NCBI GenBank assembly: GCA_032690845.1
Contig: CM064424.1
Coordinates: 48,497,511-48,561,510, forward strand
Origin: Eleusine coracana subsp. coracana
Lineage: Eukaryota > Streptophyta > Magnoliopsida > Poales > Poaceae
Direction of reading: 5' to 3'
Length of the DNA: 64,000 nt
Part shown: positions 1-9,037 of the stretch, in pieces
Numbering within the stretch: the first letter of the stretch is position 1
Layout of the letters: each line of letters opens with the position of its first letter
Position numbers and translations under genes: made by a program
Notes under the pieces: generated by a model
Seen by the model: the letters and a program-made list of their open reading frames with translations, nothing else
Told to the model about the DNA's origin: nothing
Database searches by the model: none

Positions 1-242
1 CTTTACTATTCCGCAATTGTGTGCTCTAGTGATAGGATAACTTGTGGCTTGCATAGGCTAGTGTGTTTAGCTTCCGTGCTTTGCTTTGCATCATCAACAC
101 TAGCATGTATAGGGTCTTGGCCTACTAGAATTGTTTAGGTTGCAATGACTCGTTAGGTTTTAGAAGCATGAAACTGAAGTATTTGGATTCATGGTTGGCC
201 CACTGATTCACCCCCCCTCTCGGTAGGCCTTCGGTCCTTACA
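1..242 (+). repeat. 3' end of a Ty1-copia type LTR (left-truncated by window)
   Basis: The segment ends in a run of C and CTCTCGG followed by GGTCCTTACA, the same style of LTR 3' terminus (C-rich block, then a CA end) as the copia LTR ending near 15025 on the other strand. No primer-binding site follows position 242, so this is a 3' or solo LTR in + orientation. Pararetroviral sequence begins within about 15 bases. The 5' end lies outside the window, so the length is unknown. Confidence 0.5.
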
Positions 243-249
243 GAATTTC

Positions 250-1745
250 ATATTCAAAATACATGTACATAATGCATTGGGTTACAGTCATTCGCCCCAA
301 ATTGGTACAGAGATATAAAGTCCAAAAAAGTGTCCCATAGAAGCAACTCCAAAAAAGACATCCAAATAATTGGAGAAATACCAATGAAACATTGGGATAA
401 GAATAACCTAATCTGTAAAATAAATATTATAAACCCAGATTACATTATAAAAACATGTCCCATAGAAGCAACTCCAAAATATATTGAAGAATTTAAAATG
501 CACATAGAAGAACTCATAAAACTAAAGGCCATTAGAGAAAGTAGAAGCCCTCATAGGTCCACTGCATTTATAGTAAGAAATCATAGTGAAATAACTAGAG
601 AGAAATCATGAATGGTTATAAAATATAAAAGACTCAATGACAATACAGTAGAAGATGCCTACAATATTCCTAACAAATAGGAATGGATAAATAGAATCCA
701 AGGTAGCAAATATTTCTCAAAGTTTGATCTAAAGGTCGGTTTCTGGCAAGTAAAAATGTCCAAAGAATCCATACCATGGATAGCCTTCACATGTCCTCAA
801 GAACATTATGAATGGCTTGTAATGCCATTAGGATTAAAAAATGCACCAGCGTTATTTCAAAGAAAAATGCAAAATATATATTCAATGAAAATCAAAACTA
901 TATATTAGTGTATATTGACGATATATTAGTCTTTTCTAAAACATATAAGGAACACATCGCTCATCTTGAAGTGTTCTTTAGAAAGGTAGAACAAAATGGT
1001 CTAATATTATCAAAAAGGAAAATGGAAGTATGTAAAGAAAAAATAAATTTCCTAGGCCATGAAATAGGAGAAGGTAAAATACACTTACAAGAGCATATTG
1101 CAAAAAAGATTTTGCAATTCCCTAACACCATGAATGATAAAATGGTCCTCCAATAGTTTTTAGGCATAGTAAACTATGCTAGAAACTACATAGATAATTT
1201 AGCAAAACTTGCCGGACCTCTATACGCAAAGCTAAGGAAAAATGGTCAAAAATATTTTAATTCTAAAGACATAAAGTTGGTTAGAACCATAAAAGAAAAA
1301 GTTAAAAACCTAAAGCCATTGGAACTACCCCTAGATAATAATTACTTCATCATTGAAACGGATTCATCTAAATCAGGATGGGGTGCCATATTAAAACAAA
1401 AACCCAATAAATACTCACCGAAAACAGAAGAGAAAATATGTAGATATGCTTCAGGAAGTTACAAATTAAAGACAGTAAACAATACTGATAGAGAGATTCT
1501 AGCAATTATCCAGGCGATAAATGCTTTTAGACTCTATTTAGATTTAAAGAATTTACTGTTAGAACCGATTGCGAAGCCATATGTAGATATCATAACCAAA
1601 TAAATAGTAAGAAAAGTTCGACTAGGAGATGGGTCCTATTCAAAGATATTATTACAGGAAATGGTTACAAGGTTAATTTTGAACATATAAAAGGAAAGGA
1701 GAATAAATTACTTGATCTTTTTTCTCGATCTTCTTTTTTACAAGA
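250..1745 (+). pseudogene. Endogenous pararetrovirus (Caulimoviridae) reverse transcriptase-RNase H, broken
   Basis: Several adjacent reading frames together resemble the C-terminal polymerase of plant pararetroviruses. The order is a fingers segment (330-611), a primer-grip/palm segment with the YIDD active-site box near 915-930 (frame 812-1156), the connection region, and an RNase H start with a TDSS acidic box near 1360 and a DREILAI box near 1490 (1277-1603). The frames are separated by stops at about 609, 680 and 1155 and by at least one frameshift near 880-900, so it cannot encode an active enzyme. A 24-base string at 331-354 recurs at 455-478. AT-rich composition contrasts with the host genes. 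The next ORF is a viroplasmin-like protein, the order known for several caulimovirid genera. Genus not assigned. Confidence 0.85.
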
Positions 1746-1771
1746 ATGAAGAAAGGACTGCTCCCCAACGG

Positions 1772-2452
1772 ATGGAAACATTTATATTCAGTCCTGAAAA
1801 TATATTAAGAATATTTCCTCCAAAAACATTTAATTTCAAGCCCAAAGATCATATCAAGGTTGATGAAGTTCAACAATGCATACTTGACAACCTATGGTAT
1901 CAATACAATCATAAAAGAGAAGAAAAAGGATATTTCCTCTCAATCCTAAATAGTATGTTAGAATATATCAACCATATCAATACCTTCTTATACGCCCACG
2001 ACAAGGTTGAAACTGAACCACGTAAGGTAATATATGTTCTATATCAAGGAAAGGTACCCAGAATTTATTTATCATTTGAAGAAATAATAGCCCAAAAGAT
2101 GGAAGAAAGAAATCAAGGAGAAACTCTATGGAAAAAATATACCTCTATCGATCAAGCATTAGCTTTTGCAAGAAAGCTAATTGGAATAAACTATTATATA
2201 GAACCAGCTGCAAAAGAATATATACAAGATCATAACAAAACAATTCCTGGCCAAACCATACCAGATAACAAAAAAGCAAAGGTCAAAGAAGAAGCATCAT
2301 CAAGTCAACCAACTTATAAACAAGATATAAAGGAAAGCATAGCAAAAGAACTAAAAAAAAGATATTATAAAAGAAGCTATACATATAAAGAAAGAAATAA
2401 AAGAGAAATTGAAGGAAGAAGTTTCACAGATAACCAAGGAAATAAAGGATAA
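1772..2452 (+). pseudogene. Pararetroviral viroplasmin/transactivator-like ORF (fragment, 226 codons)
   Basis: The ORF follows the RNase H segment directly. The ATG at 1772 is preferred to 1712 because the earlier codons overlap the tail of the polymerase in another frame. Around residues 85-140 it contains a box starting YVLYQGKVPRIYLSF and continuing through a WKKY and ALAFARKL stretch. This matches the short viroplasmin-type domain (also at the N terminus of some RNase H1 proteins) found in caulimovirus inclusion-body/translation-transactivator proteins. The C-terminal third is lysine/glutamate-rich and probably coiled coil. The ORF stops at 2452, while coding-like sequence seems to continue in another frame to about 2520, suggesting a frameshift. 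In viruses this protein forms the inclusion body and allows polycistronic translation; no function is implied for this relic. Confidence 0.6.
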
Positions 2453-2589
2453 TTTTGAAAAATTCAAAGAAGAATTCCAATACTTGAAGAAGATGAACCT
2501 ATGAACATTGGTAGCCATAGCCAAAATGAATAAGCCAGGTCTAAATTGATAGTGATACTATCAATTATTTAGGCGTGGAAGCCCCCTCC
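2453..2589 (+). other. Degenerate tail of the viroplasmin-like ORF and spacer
   Basis: A short stretch with a lysine-rich out-of-frame continuation of the preceding ORF up to about 2520, then spacer before the viral intergenic region. Confidence 0.35.
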
Positions 2590-3275
2590 ATAAAACACCT
2601 TCCACACGAGAATAAATGAAAGTAGATCAAGCCATGAGAAGACCCAGACCTGCCAATGCAGTAAAAATAAATAATATATTAGTAAAATCCTGGCCAAGAA
2701 ATAGATATATGGCCTATGTTCGAAGATTACTCGCTTTATGCCAAAAGCTCAGCCAACATAAAAAGAAAAGTTGCTAATAATACAAACAGTTCAGCATGAC
2801 CATATACCCATAAGTCATACACTACCAAGATCCAAGTAATACCCATACATGCAATATTGTACGTAGCTGAAGGAAGGATGTATTATCTAGTGGTATTTGT
2901 CACCACATATATGCATCAAGACAACACGGAGAAAGGACGAGACACCTACCATGTACAAAAGCTTAATTGTACAAGTCCCTAGGAATTTGCTCCATGTATA
3001 GAAGATGGCTGCTGCTCCCCGCGACGTCTATCCGCGACAAATAAAGAAGCCCTGCCGCGTCTATAAAAGGAGACAAGTGCTGCAAGCAGAAGACATCGGA
3101 GAAACATAGACGCACCACAAAGCGCTCAGAGCTTCCCTCCACTCCACCACTAGCACCACTAGTTGTAGAAACACAGTATAGTTATCAAGAATACCGCCTG
3201 TACAAAGCTCCCAGAAAGGTACTCCCTTTCTTGTACAATAGTTCTTGGGGTTCCCAAAAGGAAAACCATGCTTAC
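2590..3275 (+). repeat. Left arm of viral inverted repeat: intergenic region, promoter and leader
   Basis: This ~690 bp segment is the reverse complement of 5058-5745 at high but imperfect identity. Clear matching blocks are 2595-2720, 2735-2880, 2880-3060 and 3060-3270. It contains a TATA box at 3062 followed by a region full of dyad-forming strings, as expected for the pregenomic RNA promoter and leader lying downstream of the viroplasmin ORF. Left and right arms read toward each other. Confidence 0.8.
3062..3071 (+). promoter_or_regulatory. TATA box of viral-type promoter, + strand copy
   Basis: CTATAAAAGG within the inverted-repeat arm; a start of transcription roughly 25-35 bases downstream would begin the leader. 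It points right, into sequence antisense to the movement protein. Confidence 0.6.
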
Positions 3276-3289
3276 ATATGGTTTCTATC

Positions 3290-4523
3290 AGTAATTTCTT
3301 TTTTATATCCCATTGTTCATTTTCACTGGATGATATATTATCTATCTTTACCTGCTCTGTTTTATTATTATTCTCATTGATTTGTAGTGTTTTAATTTCA
3401 TTATTCTTCTTTTCTTCTCTTAATCTTTTTAACCTACATAATTCACGGATAAAAAATATTTCTTTTTCTCTAATTTTAGGCCAATCTTCTATCATAGCAT
3501 TATTATATCCCGAGTCTATTTTTATTAATTTTTTCTTCATAATAGGCTATTTCTTCATTAATATCAAATTTTTCCATAAGTTCAGATAGGTTTTGTTTTT
3601 TCTTAACTTTAACTTTGAATCCTGGTAGGCATGATTCTAAATTCTCGACAGAGGAAGTTTTGTAATTTGTAAACCTAATGCTGGTTTCTCCTTTATGATT
3701 TTGATAACTTATATAATCAACGGGTTGTTTTAGGTCCTTTCTTTCTATTAAGTCACCGATATTCTATTCTTCTCCTGCTCTTTCTTCCGAACTTATTTTT
3801 AAGGGACTCATGAATTGAGTTTCATTGATTGCATATTTTTAATAATGTCATCAACATTTACTTTATATCTAGTTCCGCTTTTGTTTGTCAATCTTCCTAT
3901 AAATTCAGTGCTTATAAAAAGATTAGTACCTTTGAATTCTTCATAGCCCTTGATTTGGAATCCAAAGTACATTTTTCTGTAAATTCTTGTATTGGCATTA
4001 TTAGATCTGGAGCTATGTAAGTTATTAATTTATTCTCATTCATATCGCCTTCAAGGAATCCTAAGACTGCTTTATTAATTGTATCCCATCTTTTATCTAA
4101 TAGAGTGACCAATACCTTTGTTCCTAATTTCTTTCTAGTTATTCCCTTTATACAAATAATATACATACTTTAATGTATATATTTATAGCCTGAATATTTC
4201 AGTTCACGCTCTATGTCCTGACTTACAATTCTTAATTCTACAGGATGCGTGACAACGCTTAATTCAACTTCTCTAGATATTCTATATAATCCACTTCGGT
4301 TTTCAAATATTCCTGTTTGATAAATTTGTTGAGGTTTAATTTTTCTTAGTGCTTCCTTTTGATATTTTTCTAAATCTCTTTCAACGTCTATTACATCTTC
4401 TAAGTTATCTATATCTTCATATTTATTTTTTATTCTATGCATGAACGATAGTGGCTTTGAGGTTTGCCTTACGAGTTGGATGGGTTTAGTGTCTCTTCTA
4501 ATGAGGCTTTTAGATATGTCCAT
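3290..4523 (-). pseudogene. Endogenous pararetrovirus movement protein and following coiled-coil region, broken
   Basis: Read on the minus strand, 4523-4170 begins with a Met and runs through a charged region to the sequence RSGLYRISREVELS. The frame 4166-3912 then continues with TLLDKRW, a GFLEGDMNENK box and CTLDSKS. This order is typical of the 30K-superfamily movement proteins of Caulimoviridae, which form plasmodesmatal tubules for cell-to-cell spread. Coding-like sequence goes on in other frames from 3910 to 3290, ending in a lysine/glutamate-rich probable coiled coil. Frame breaks at about 4168, 3910 and 3550 disable it. The minus ORF at 3540-3061 runs across the inversion junction near 3275-3290, so its C-terminal third is artefactual. 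Capsid and protease regions are absent from the window. Confidence 0.75.
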
Positions 4524-4618
4524 TTTTCAGAGTTTATTGCTTTAGTGGAGGATAAGATACCAGATGAGGTTAAAATTAATTTTTTATTATTATGTTCAGT
4601 ATCTAATTTTTCTAAGAC

Positions 4619-4759
4619 TTATAATAATAACTGGAGTACGGTATTATTCTGTCTTATCAATATTTTGAAGTCTTCCTTAGGTGCTTCGTAGTCTGAGAAT
4701 CCAACAGGCGGAGATAAATACTTAGCTGTTTCTTGTAAAGCTTGATTATATTCACTCAT
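4619..4759 (-). pseudogene. Small pararetroviral ORF between leader and movement protein
   Basis: Minus-strand ATG at 4759, 46 codons, ending at 4619. It lies between the viral leader (right) and the movement-protein frame (left), where several caulimovirids carry a small ORF. Coding-like sequence continues in another frame from about 4620 to 4525, so a frameshift may separate it from a longer ORF. No recognisable domain. Confidence 0.4.
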
Positions 4760-5057
4760 ATAATTAGGATAATATTAGAGTTTTTATTTCTTCGATTAAC
4801 TTTCTAATTTCAATTATATGTCCTACAGATTCCTTATCTGTATGGTGATGTTCTATTTCTTATGGTTAGAGAGTTATATTCCACCCGAAGGGAACACTTC
4901 TCTATGGCCACGAGGTTCTCGTAAAACGCCGGACGTGCGGCTTACCTGAGAACTACCGTTAGAGGTTTCTCCTATAGGATCCTTAGCATAAAAACTTCTC
5001 ATGTAACAGGACTAGTAGATAATTTAAACAAAATATACTTCATTAAAAAAAAATGCT
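4760..5057 (-). other. Viral leader remainder between inverted-repeat arm and small ORF
   Basis: Non-coding AT-rich sequence expected to be the 3' part of the viral leader in the minus orientation. A recognisable initiator-methionine tRNA primer site (TGGTATCAGAGC) was looked for and not found. Confidence 0.35.
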
Positions 5058-5745
5058 TATATATTGTGTTCCCTTTCGGGTACCCCAAGAACTATTATAT
5101 AAGAAAGGGAGTACCCTTTTGGGAGCTTTGTACATGCGGTATTCTTCATAAATATACTAAGTGTGTTTCTACAACTAGTGGTGCTAGTGGTGGAGTGGAG
5201 GGAAGCTCTGAGCGCTTTGTGGTGCGTTTGTGTTTCTCTGATGTCTTCCGCTTGCAGCTTGTCTCCTTTTATAGGCACGACAAGGTTTCTTTGTTTGTTG
5301 CGGATAGATGTCCCGGGGAGCAGCACCCGTCTTCTATACATGGAGCAAACTCCAAGAGACTTGTACAATTAAGCTTTTGTACATGGTAGGCGTCTCGTCC
5401 TTTCTTCGTATTGTCTTGATGCATATATGTGGTGACAAATACCACTGGATAATGCATCCTTCCTTCAGCTGTGTACAATATTGTATGTATGAGCATTAAT
5501 TGAATCTTTGTATGACTTATGGGTATATAGTCATGCTAAACTGCTTGTATTATTAGCAACTTTTCTTTTTATGTTGGTTGAGCTTTTAGCATAAAGCGAG
5601 TAATCTTCGGACATATGTCATATATCTATTTCTTGGCTAGAATTTTACTAATATATTATTTATTTTTACTACATTGGCAGATCTGAATCTTCTCATGGCT
5701 GTTGATCTAATTTTAATTATTCTGGTATGGAAGGTGTTTTATGGT
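5058..5745 (-). repeat. Right arm of viral inverted repeat: intergenic region, promoter and leader
   Basis: Inverted copy of 2590-3275. In this orientation the order is intergenic region, TATA at about 5274, leader, small ORF, movement protein, which is the normal 5' end of a caulimovirid transcript. The arms differ by scattered substitutions and a few indels, so the copies have diverged or came from two viral variants. Confidence 0.8.
5265..5274 (-). promoter_or_regulatory. TATA box of viral-type promoter, minus strand copy
   Basis: CCTTTTATAG on the + strand, which is CTATAAAAGG on the minus strand: exact counterpart of the TATA at 3062. It would drive transcription leftward through the movement-protein relic. 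Confidence 0.6.
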
Positions 5746-5899
5746 GGCCTTTTTGATCGGATAGTTATTGTGTGCTGTTTCCGTCGTCTATACTTTGTTG
5801 CTGTCTGCTTGTAGAACCAGTAGCATTCGGCGTCTCCGCCCTTGGTGAGATTACTATTTAATTAACTAGTATATATTGCACTGCGTGAGTCTGTCATCA

Positions 5900-6240
5900 G
5901 TTGGTCAGTTTCTGAACCATACAGGCCGCCGGAGCCAGGGACATTATTGACCAGCGACGTGATGGTCGTGCTGGAGTCGATGATTATGAGCCCGCCGGTG
6001 CCGTCGGCGTTGAGGGCGAAGGCATATATTGTGCCGGGAGCGAGTCAGCGAGATAGGTAGTAGTAGTAGGAGCTCATCCATCGGCATGTTGTACGGAATG
6101 GCCCGAGGAGTGAAAATCTCCCGTGCTCTGCCGAACGTGGTGTGGTGAACGGGACGGAGCACCGATCGTGGTGGAGCTCGGCGGCCCTGTATATATAGAG
6201 GACGATCCCAACGCGCTTGCGGCTCACCTGCTGCGTGGAA
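5900..6240 (-). pseudogene. Relic of a nepenthesin-like (A1) aspartic protease
   Basis: On the minus strand around 6045-5925 the translation reads GTIYAFALNADGTGG followed by IIIDSSTTITSL. This resembles the second active-site region of plant nepenthesin-type aspartic proteases, which normally carries a DSG or DTG catalytic triplet before the TT. Here the triplet is DSS. Upstream coding-like pieces (6170-6050) lie in other frames, one reading TPRAIPYNMPM and one reading SYYYYLSR, so at least one frameshift is present. The first catalytic lobe is not recognisable. A dead fragment, probably carried here by duplication or transposition. The family call rests on a short motif. Confidence 0.4.
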
Positions 6241-6536
6241 CAAAATTAAATGCCTAGTATTATAACAACTGAAAATTAAACACTGTAACGATGCATCAAG
6301 ACTGTTCATTCCACGGAATATTTTACAAGATGCAGCCACATTCAACATAAGAATATACGTGTCAGCAAATTCCGCTAACAACATCAAAGTTTGGCATCTC
6401 AAACCCGTTACCGGCCACAGCTAGCTTGGCAGCCGCAATGACCGCGGTTCTAGGGTGATCTCTTCCGGCTTCTGCCATCGACATCTCGATGCGTTAACTA
6501 TATAGATAGAGGACATTAGTTCTACTCTTCATGTTG
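6241..6536. other. Non-coding spacer
   Basis: No supported gene, repeat or regulatory element recognised in this stretch. Confidence 0.3.
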
Positions 6537-6670
6537 TGTAGATCATGGCGAAGGCCAATATCGTCGGGGCGCCCGTTGGTCATAGCTGGCTAGCACCGTC
6601 TCCGCGTGGGTTGTTGCCAATAACTGCAACACAATGCAATGACTGGTGCAACGTCGTGCAACCTCTGGGG
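6537..6670 (+). repeat. Duplicated segment, copy A (pair with 8033-8145)
   Basis: Starts GTAGATCATGGC and ends near AATGCAATGACTGGTGCAA. The same order of strings occurs at 8033-8145 with substitutions and short indels. Neither copy has a convincing ORF. Confidence 0.6.
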
Positions 6671-7154
6671 TGAGTGAGTGTGTGCTGAGTTGTGCGTAGC
6701 GGAAGTTTGGTAGCGGAGGCGCTAGGGTTTCAAGAACGGTCAAAAGTTGAGGTGAAAGTGAAAGGAGGAGGGGTGAGAGGCCGGTTTATATAGCCGGCGA
6801 AGTACGGGTTGTGCGACGGTCTCTCGCGTCCGATCGTGCAGTCACTGGTCCGATGGGCGACGCGTGGCGTGTGAGCCAAATTTATAGCGGCACGCTCGCT
6901 TGGGGAGCGCACCGGGTAAATCGCGTCAGGTGCAGTTATAGCAGATAGGCGCGTGGGATGTATTTATGGCAACATGCCTGTGGAATATAAAGAGAATGTC
7001 GCAGGAAGTCCAAAGGCCGTTCGGACCAAGGGCGGAGTAACGTAGTGATCATGGTTGTCGTGCCTCGCGTGTGATTAATTGGTTAACCTCGTCGAATATA
7101 GTTCTGATTGGCAATTGCAGATAGCCGGAGTAAAAGACGGCCTCCGGACAGGCC
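6671..7154. other. GC-rich intergenic sequence without recognisable gene
   Basis: Contains only short overlapping open frames in both strands; no domain recognised. GC-rich composition suggests relic promoter or transposon sequence. Confidence 0.3.
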
Positions 7155-7800
7155 CGAAAAGGGGGGGAGACTAGGGGTGGTCATTTCGCATGATCACGGT
7201 TTCGGTCCTGCCCGAAGGCGAATCTCGCCCATGAGGGGCTGCTGTTGGGGGAAGCCCACCCCTTAGTCTCCCCAAGGCCAGAAGACAACCCAATAGTAAG
7301 AAGCAAGGCCCGGCTGGGCTGACGGCCCAGAGGACCTTCGGCCCGGTAGGCGCCCGAAGGCCAGTACGACCGAAGGCTGTACGGCACGATGGGCTCCAGG
7401 CGCAGGCGCCAGAGGATGATAGCCGGAGGCATATACCGGATGGAGATTGAAGTACCGGAATACCGCTAGGTCAAGTAGTAGGGTGTGTGATGTAAGAATC
7501 GGAGCATATCTGTAACCACACTTGGAGGACAGGTGAGCATGGATCTATAAATGCTCACCTGCACCCCTGGGCGATGGGACAGAGACCTGTCATCAGAACC
7601 TTCTTGTACTATTCTAACTAGATAATACCAAAAGTTTGTTAGTCGAAGGGCACCCTCTCCCGCCCTTCGGTACTTGGACGGTGCTCTGCGTTGCTCCTTC
7701 CCATCCTAGCTTGACCGAGGGAGGGGTCTTCGGCTCTATTGACCCTCGGCTCGTCCTATACGAGTTTATTCTAGACTTGTAACCATAATAGGATCCAGTC
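7155..7800 (+). repeat. Ty3-gypsy style LTR fragment
   Basis: A purine tract (AAAAGGGGGGGAGAC) at about 7158 precedes LTR-like sequence containing a TGTTGGGGG string at 7243, a TATA-like TCTATAAATG near 7543, and a downstream block rich in CCTTCGG and CCCGAAGG. The end near 7800 lacks a clean CA terminus or a primer site, so boundaries are uncertain. The class is inferred from sequence style only. Confidence 0.4.
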
Positions 7801-7823
7801 ACCAGATAAATTATTTTTTTAGA

Positions 7824-8010
7824 AACTCTCTAAAATCAATCTTTTGAGGATCATTTTGCTCTAGTGAAATAAAATTTTTTAGTACTAAATTTTGAACTTC
7901 CATGCATGAATGTAAAAATCTACTACTTTCCATTGTGATATTGTCCCTTAATGGAGGGTGCATGCACCACACCGGATCTTTTTTTCTTGGAAAGGGTGGG
8001 CGCATTCAAC
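7824..8010 (+). repeat. Direct repeat upstream of GeBP gene 1, copy 1
   Basis: Matches 8535-8745 over its whole length: CTCTCTAAA(A)TCAATCTTTTGA, then TACTAAATTTTGAACTTCC, then CATGCATGAATGTAAAAATCT, then a GGAGGGTGCATGCA box, ending in GGGCGCATTCAACCTT. Copies are about 710 bp apart. Confidence 0.75.
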
Positions 8011-8032
8011 CTTTGTTGTACTCATCAGGTTG

Positions 8033-8145
8033 TATAGATCATGGCCAAGGCCAACATCGGGGCTGTTGGTCGCAAAGCTGGCCAGCACCGTCTCCCCGCG
8101 GGTTATTGCCAACTGCAAACGTAATGCAATGACTGGTGCAAGTCA
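8033..8145 (+). repeat. Duplicated segment, copy B (pair with 6537-6670)
   Basis: Begins GTATAGATCATGGCC and carries GCCAGCACCGTCTCC and AATGCAATGACTGGTGCAAG in the same order as copy A. It sits between the two 200 bp direct repeats. Confidence 0.6.
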
Positions 8146-8534
8146 ACATCGGCGCCGTCTGATCAGGGTTGAAATAATCGGAGAAGCCGGCCGGCTCGGT
8201 TCAGTTATAAACAGGATGGTTAATCGGAGAAACCGACCGATTAACCATTTGCTACAGTACTAGATCTGATTTTTTTAGGTTAACTGGCCGGTTAGCGCGA
8301 CCAGTTAGGACCGGGATAACCGGTCGATTTTCTGCGGTTATGAAAACCCTGCGTCTGATCCAAAACTGCTTGTCCACCGATTGCAGGGTCGTTCTCTATG
8401 GCTGGTTCGTTCATGAGCCACATTTCTCTTCCCCGCCATGTTGTTGTTATCATTTGTTCTCCTCTTCAAACGGTCAGACACCGATAGGGATCCAGCCACC
8501 CAACGTCACCGTGTGTAGCTTCCAATATTGTTTT
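8146..8534. other. Spacer with short inverted GGTTAACCGG-like strings
   Basis: The stretch 8165-8340 contains repeated CGGAGAA(G/A)CC(G/A)ACCG-like and CGGTTA-like words in both orientations (around 8180, 8222, 8290, 8315), suggesting a decayed repeat. No gene seen. Confidence 0.3.
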
Positions 8535-8745
8535 ACAAACTCTCTAAATCAATCTTTTGATGAGGATCATTTTATTTGCTCTAATAAAATAAAATTCTTT
8601 ATTAGGTACTAAATTTTGAACTTCCATGCATGAATGTAAAAATCTGCTTTTCATTGTGATCTTGTCCCTTACGTAAGGAGGGTGCATGCAGCACAAGCGA
8701 TCTTTTTTTCTTGGAAGGAGCGGGCGCATTCAACCTTCGTTTCTT
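8535..8745 (+). repeat. Direct repeat upstream of GeBP gene 1, copy 2
   Basis: Second copy of the 7824-8010 unit with small insertions. Its last ~40 bases (TTCTTGGAAGGA...GGGCGCATTCAAC) are repeated once more at 8741-8781. This copy lies within 300 bp of the gene start, so it is part of the proximal promoter. Confidence 0.75.
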
Positions 8746-8905
8746 GGAAGGATGCGTGGGCGCATTCAACGCCGTCTCCATGGAAGAATACGAGGAGTCG
8801 AGGATCAACAAATCTGGTAGTATTTTATTCTTTTCCCAAATAGTATAACACACAAAGAAGAAGAAAAAAATCATCAAAATGGAAGGAGGCAGGTAGCGAG
8901 TACTG

Positions 8906-8913
8906 TATAAAGA
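8906..8913 (+). promoter_or_regulatory. Candidate TATA box of GeBP gene 1
   Basis: TATAAAGA about 125 bases upstream of the ATG at 9038, leaving a plausible ~95 base 5' UTR. Confidence 0.45.
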
Positions 8914-9037
8914 TCCTCGAGGAGGTGGGCGTTTCGGCTGCTCCGCTCCTTTCCCAAGTCCCAACACACACAACACAATCCTTCGCCCGACGCTCCATCT
9001 CCCGTACGCCGCACCCAATCCCCAACCCTCGCCGCCG

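Noticed and set aside
3061..3540. 159-codon minus-strand ORF as a single viral protein
   Set aside because: It crosses the inversion junction near 3275-3290; only the part right of the junction belongs to the movement-protein polyprotein.
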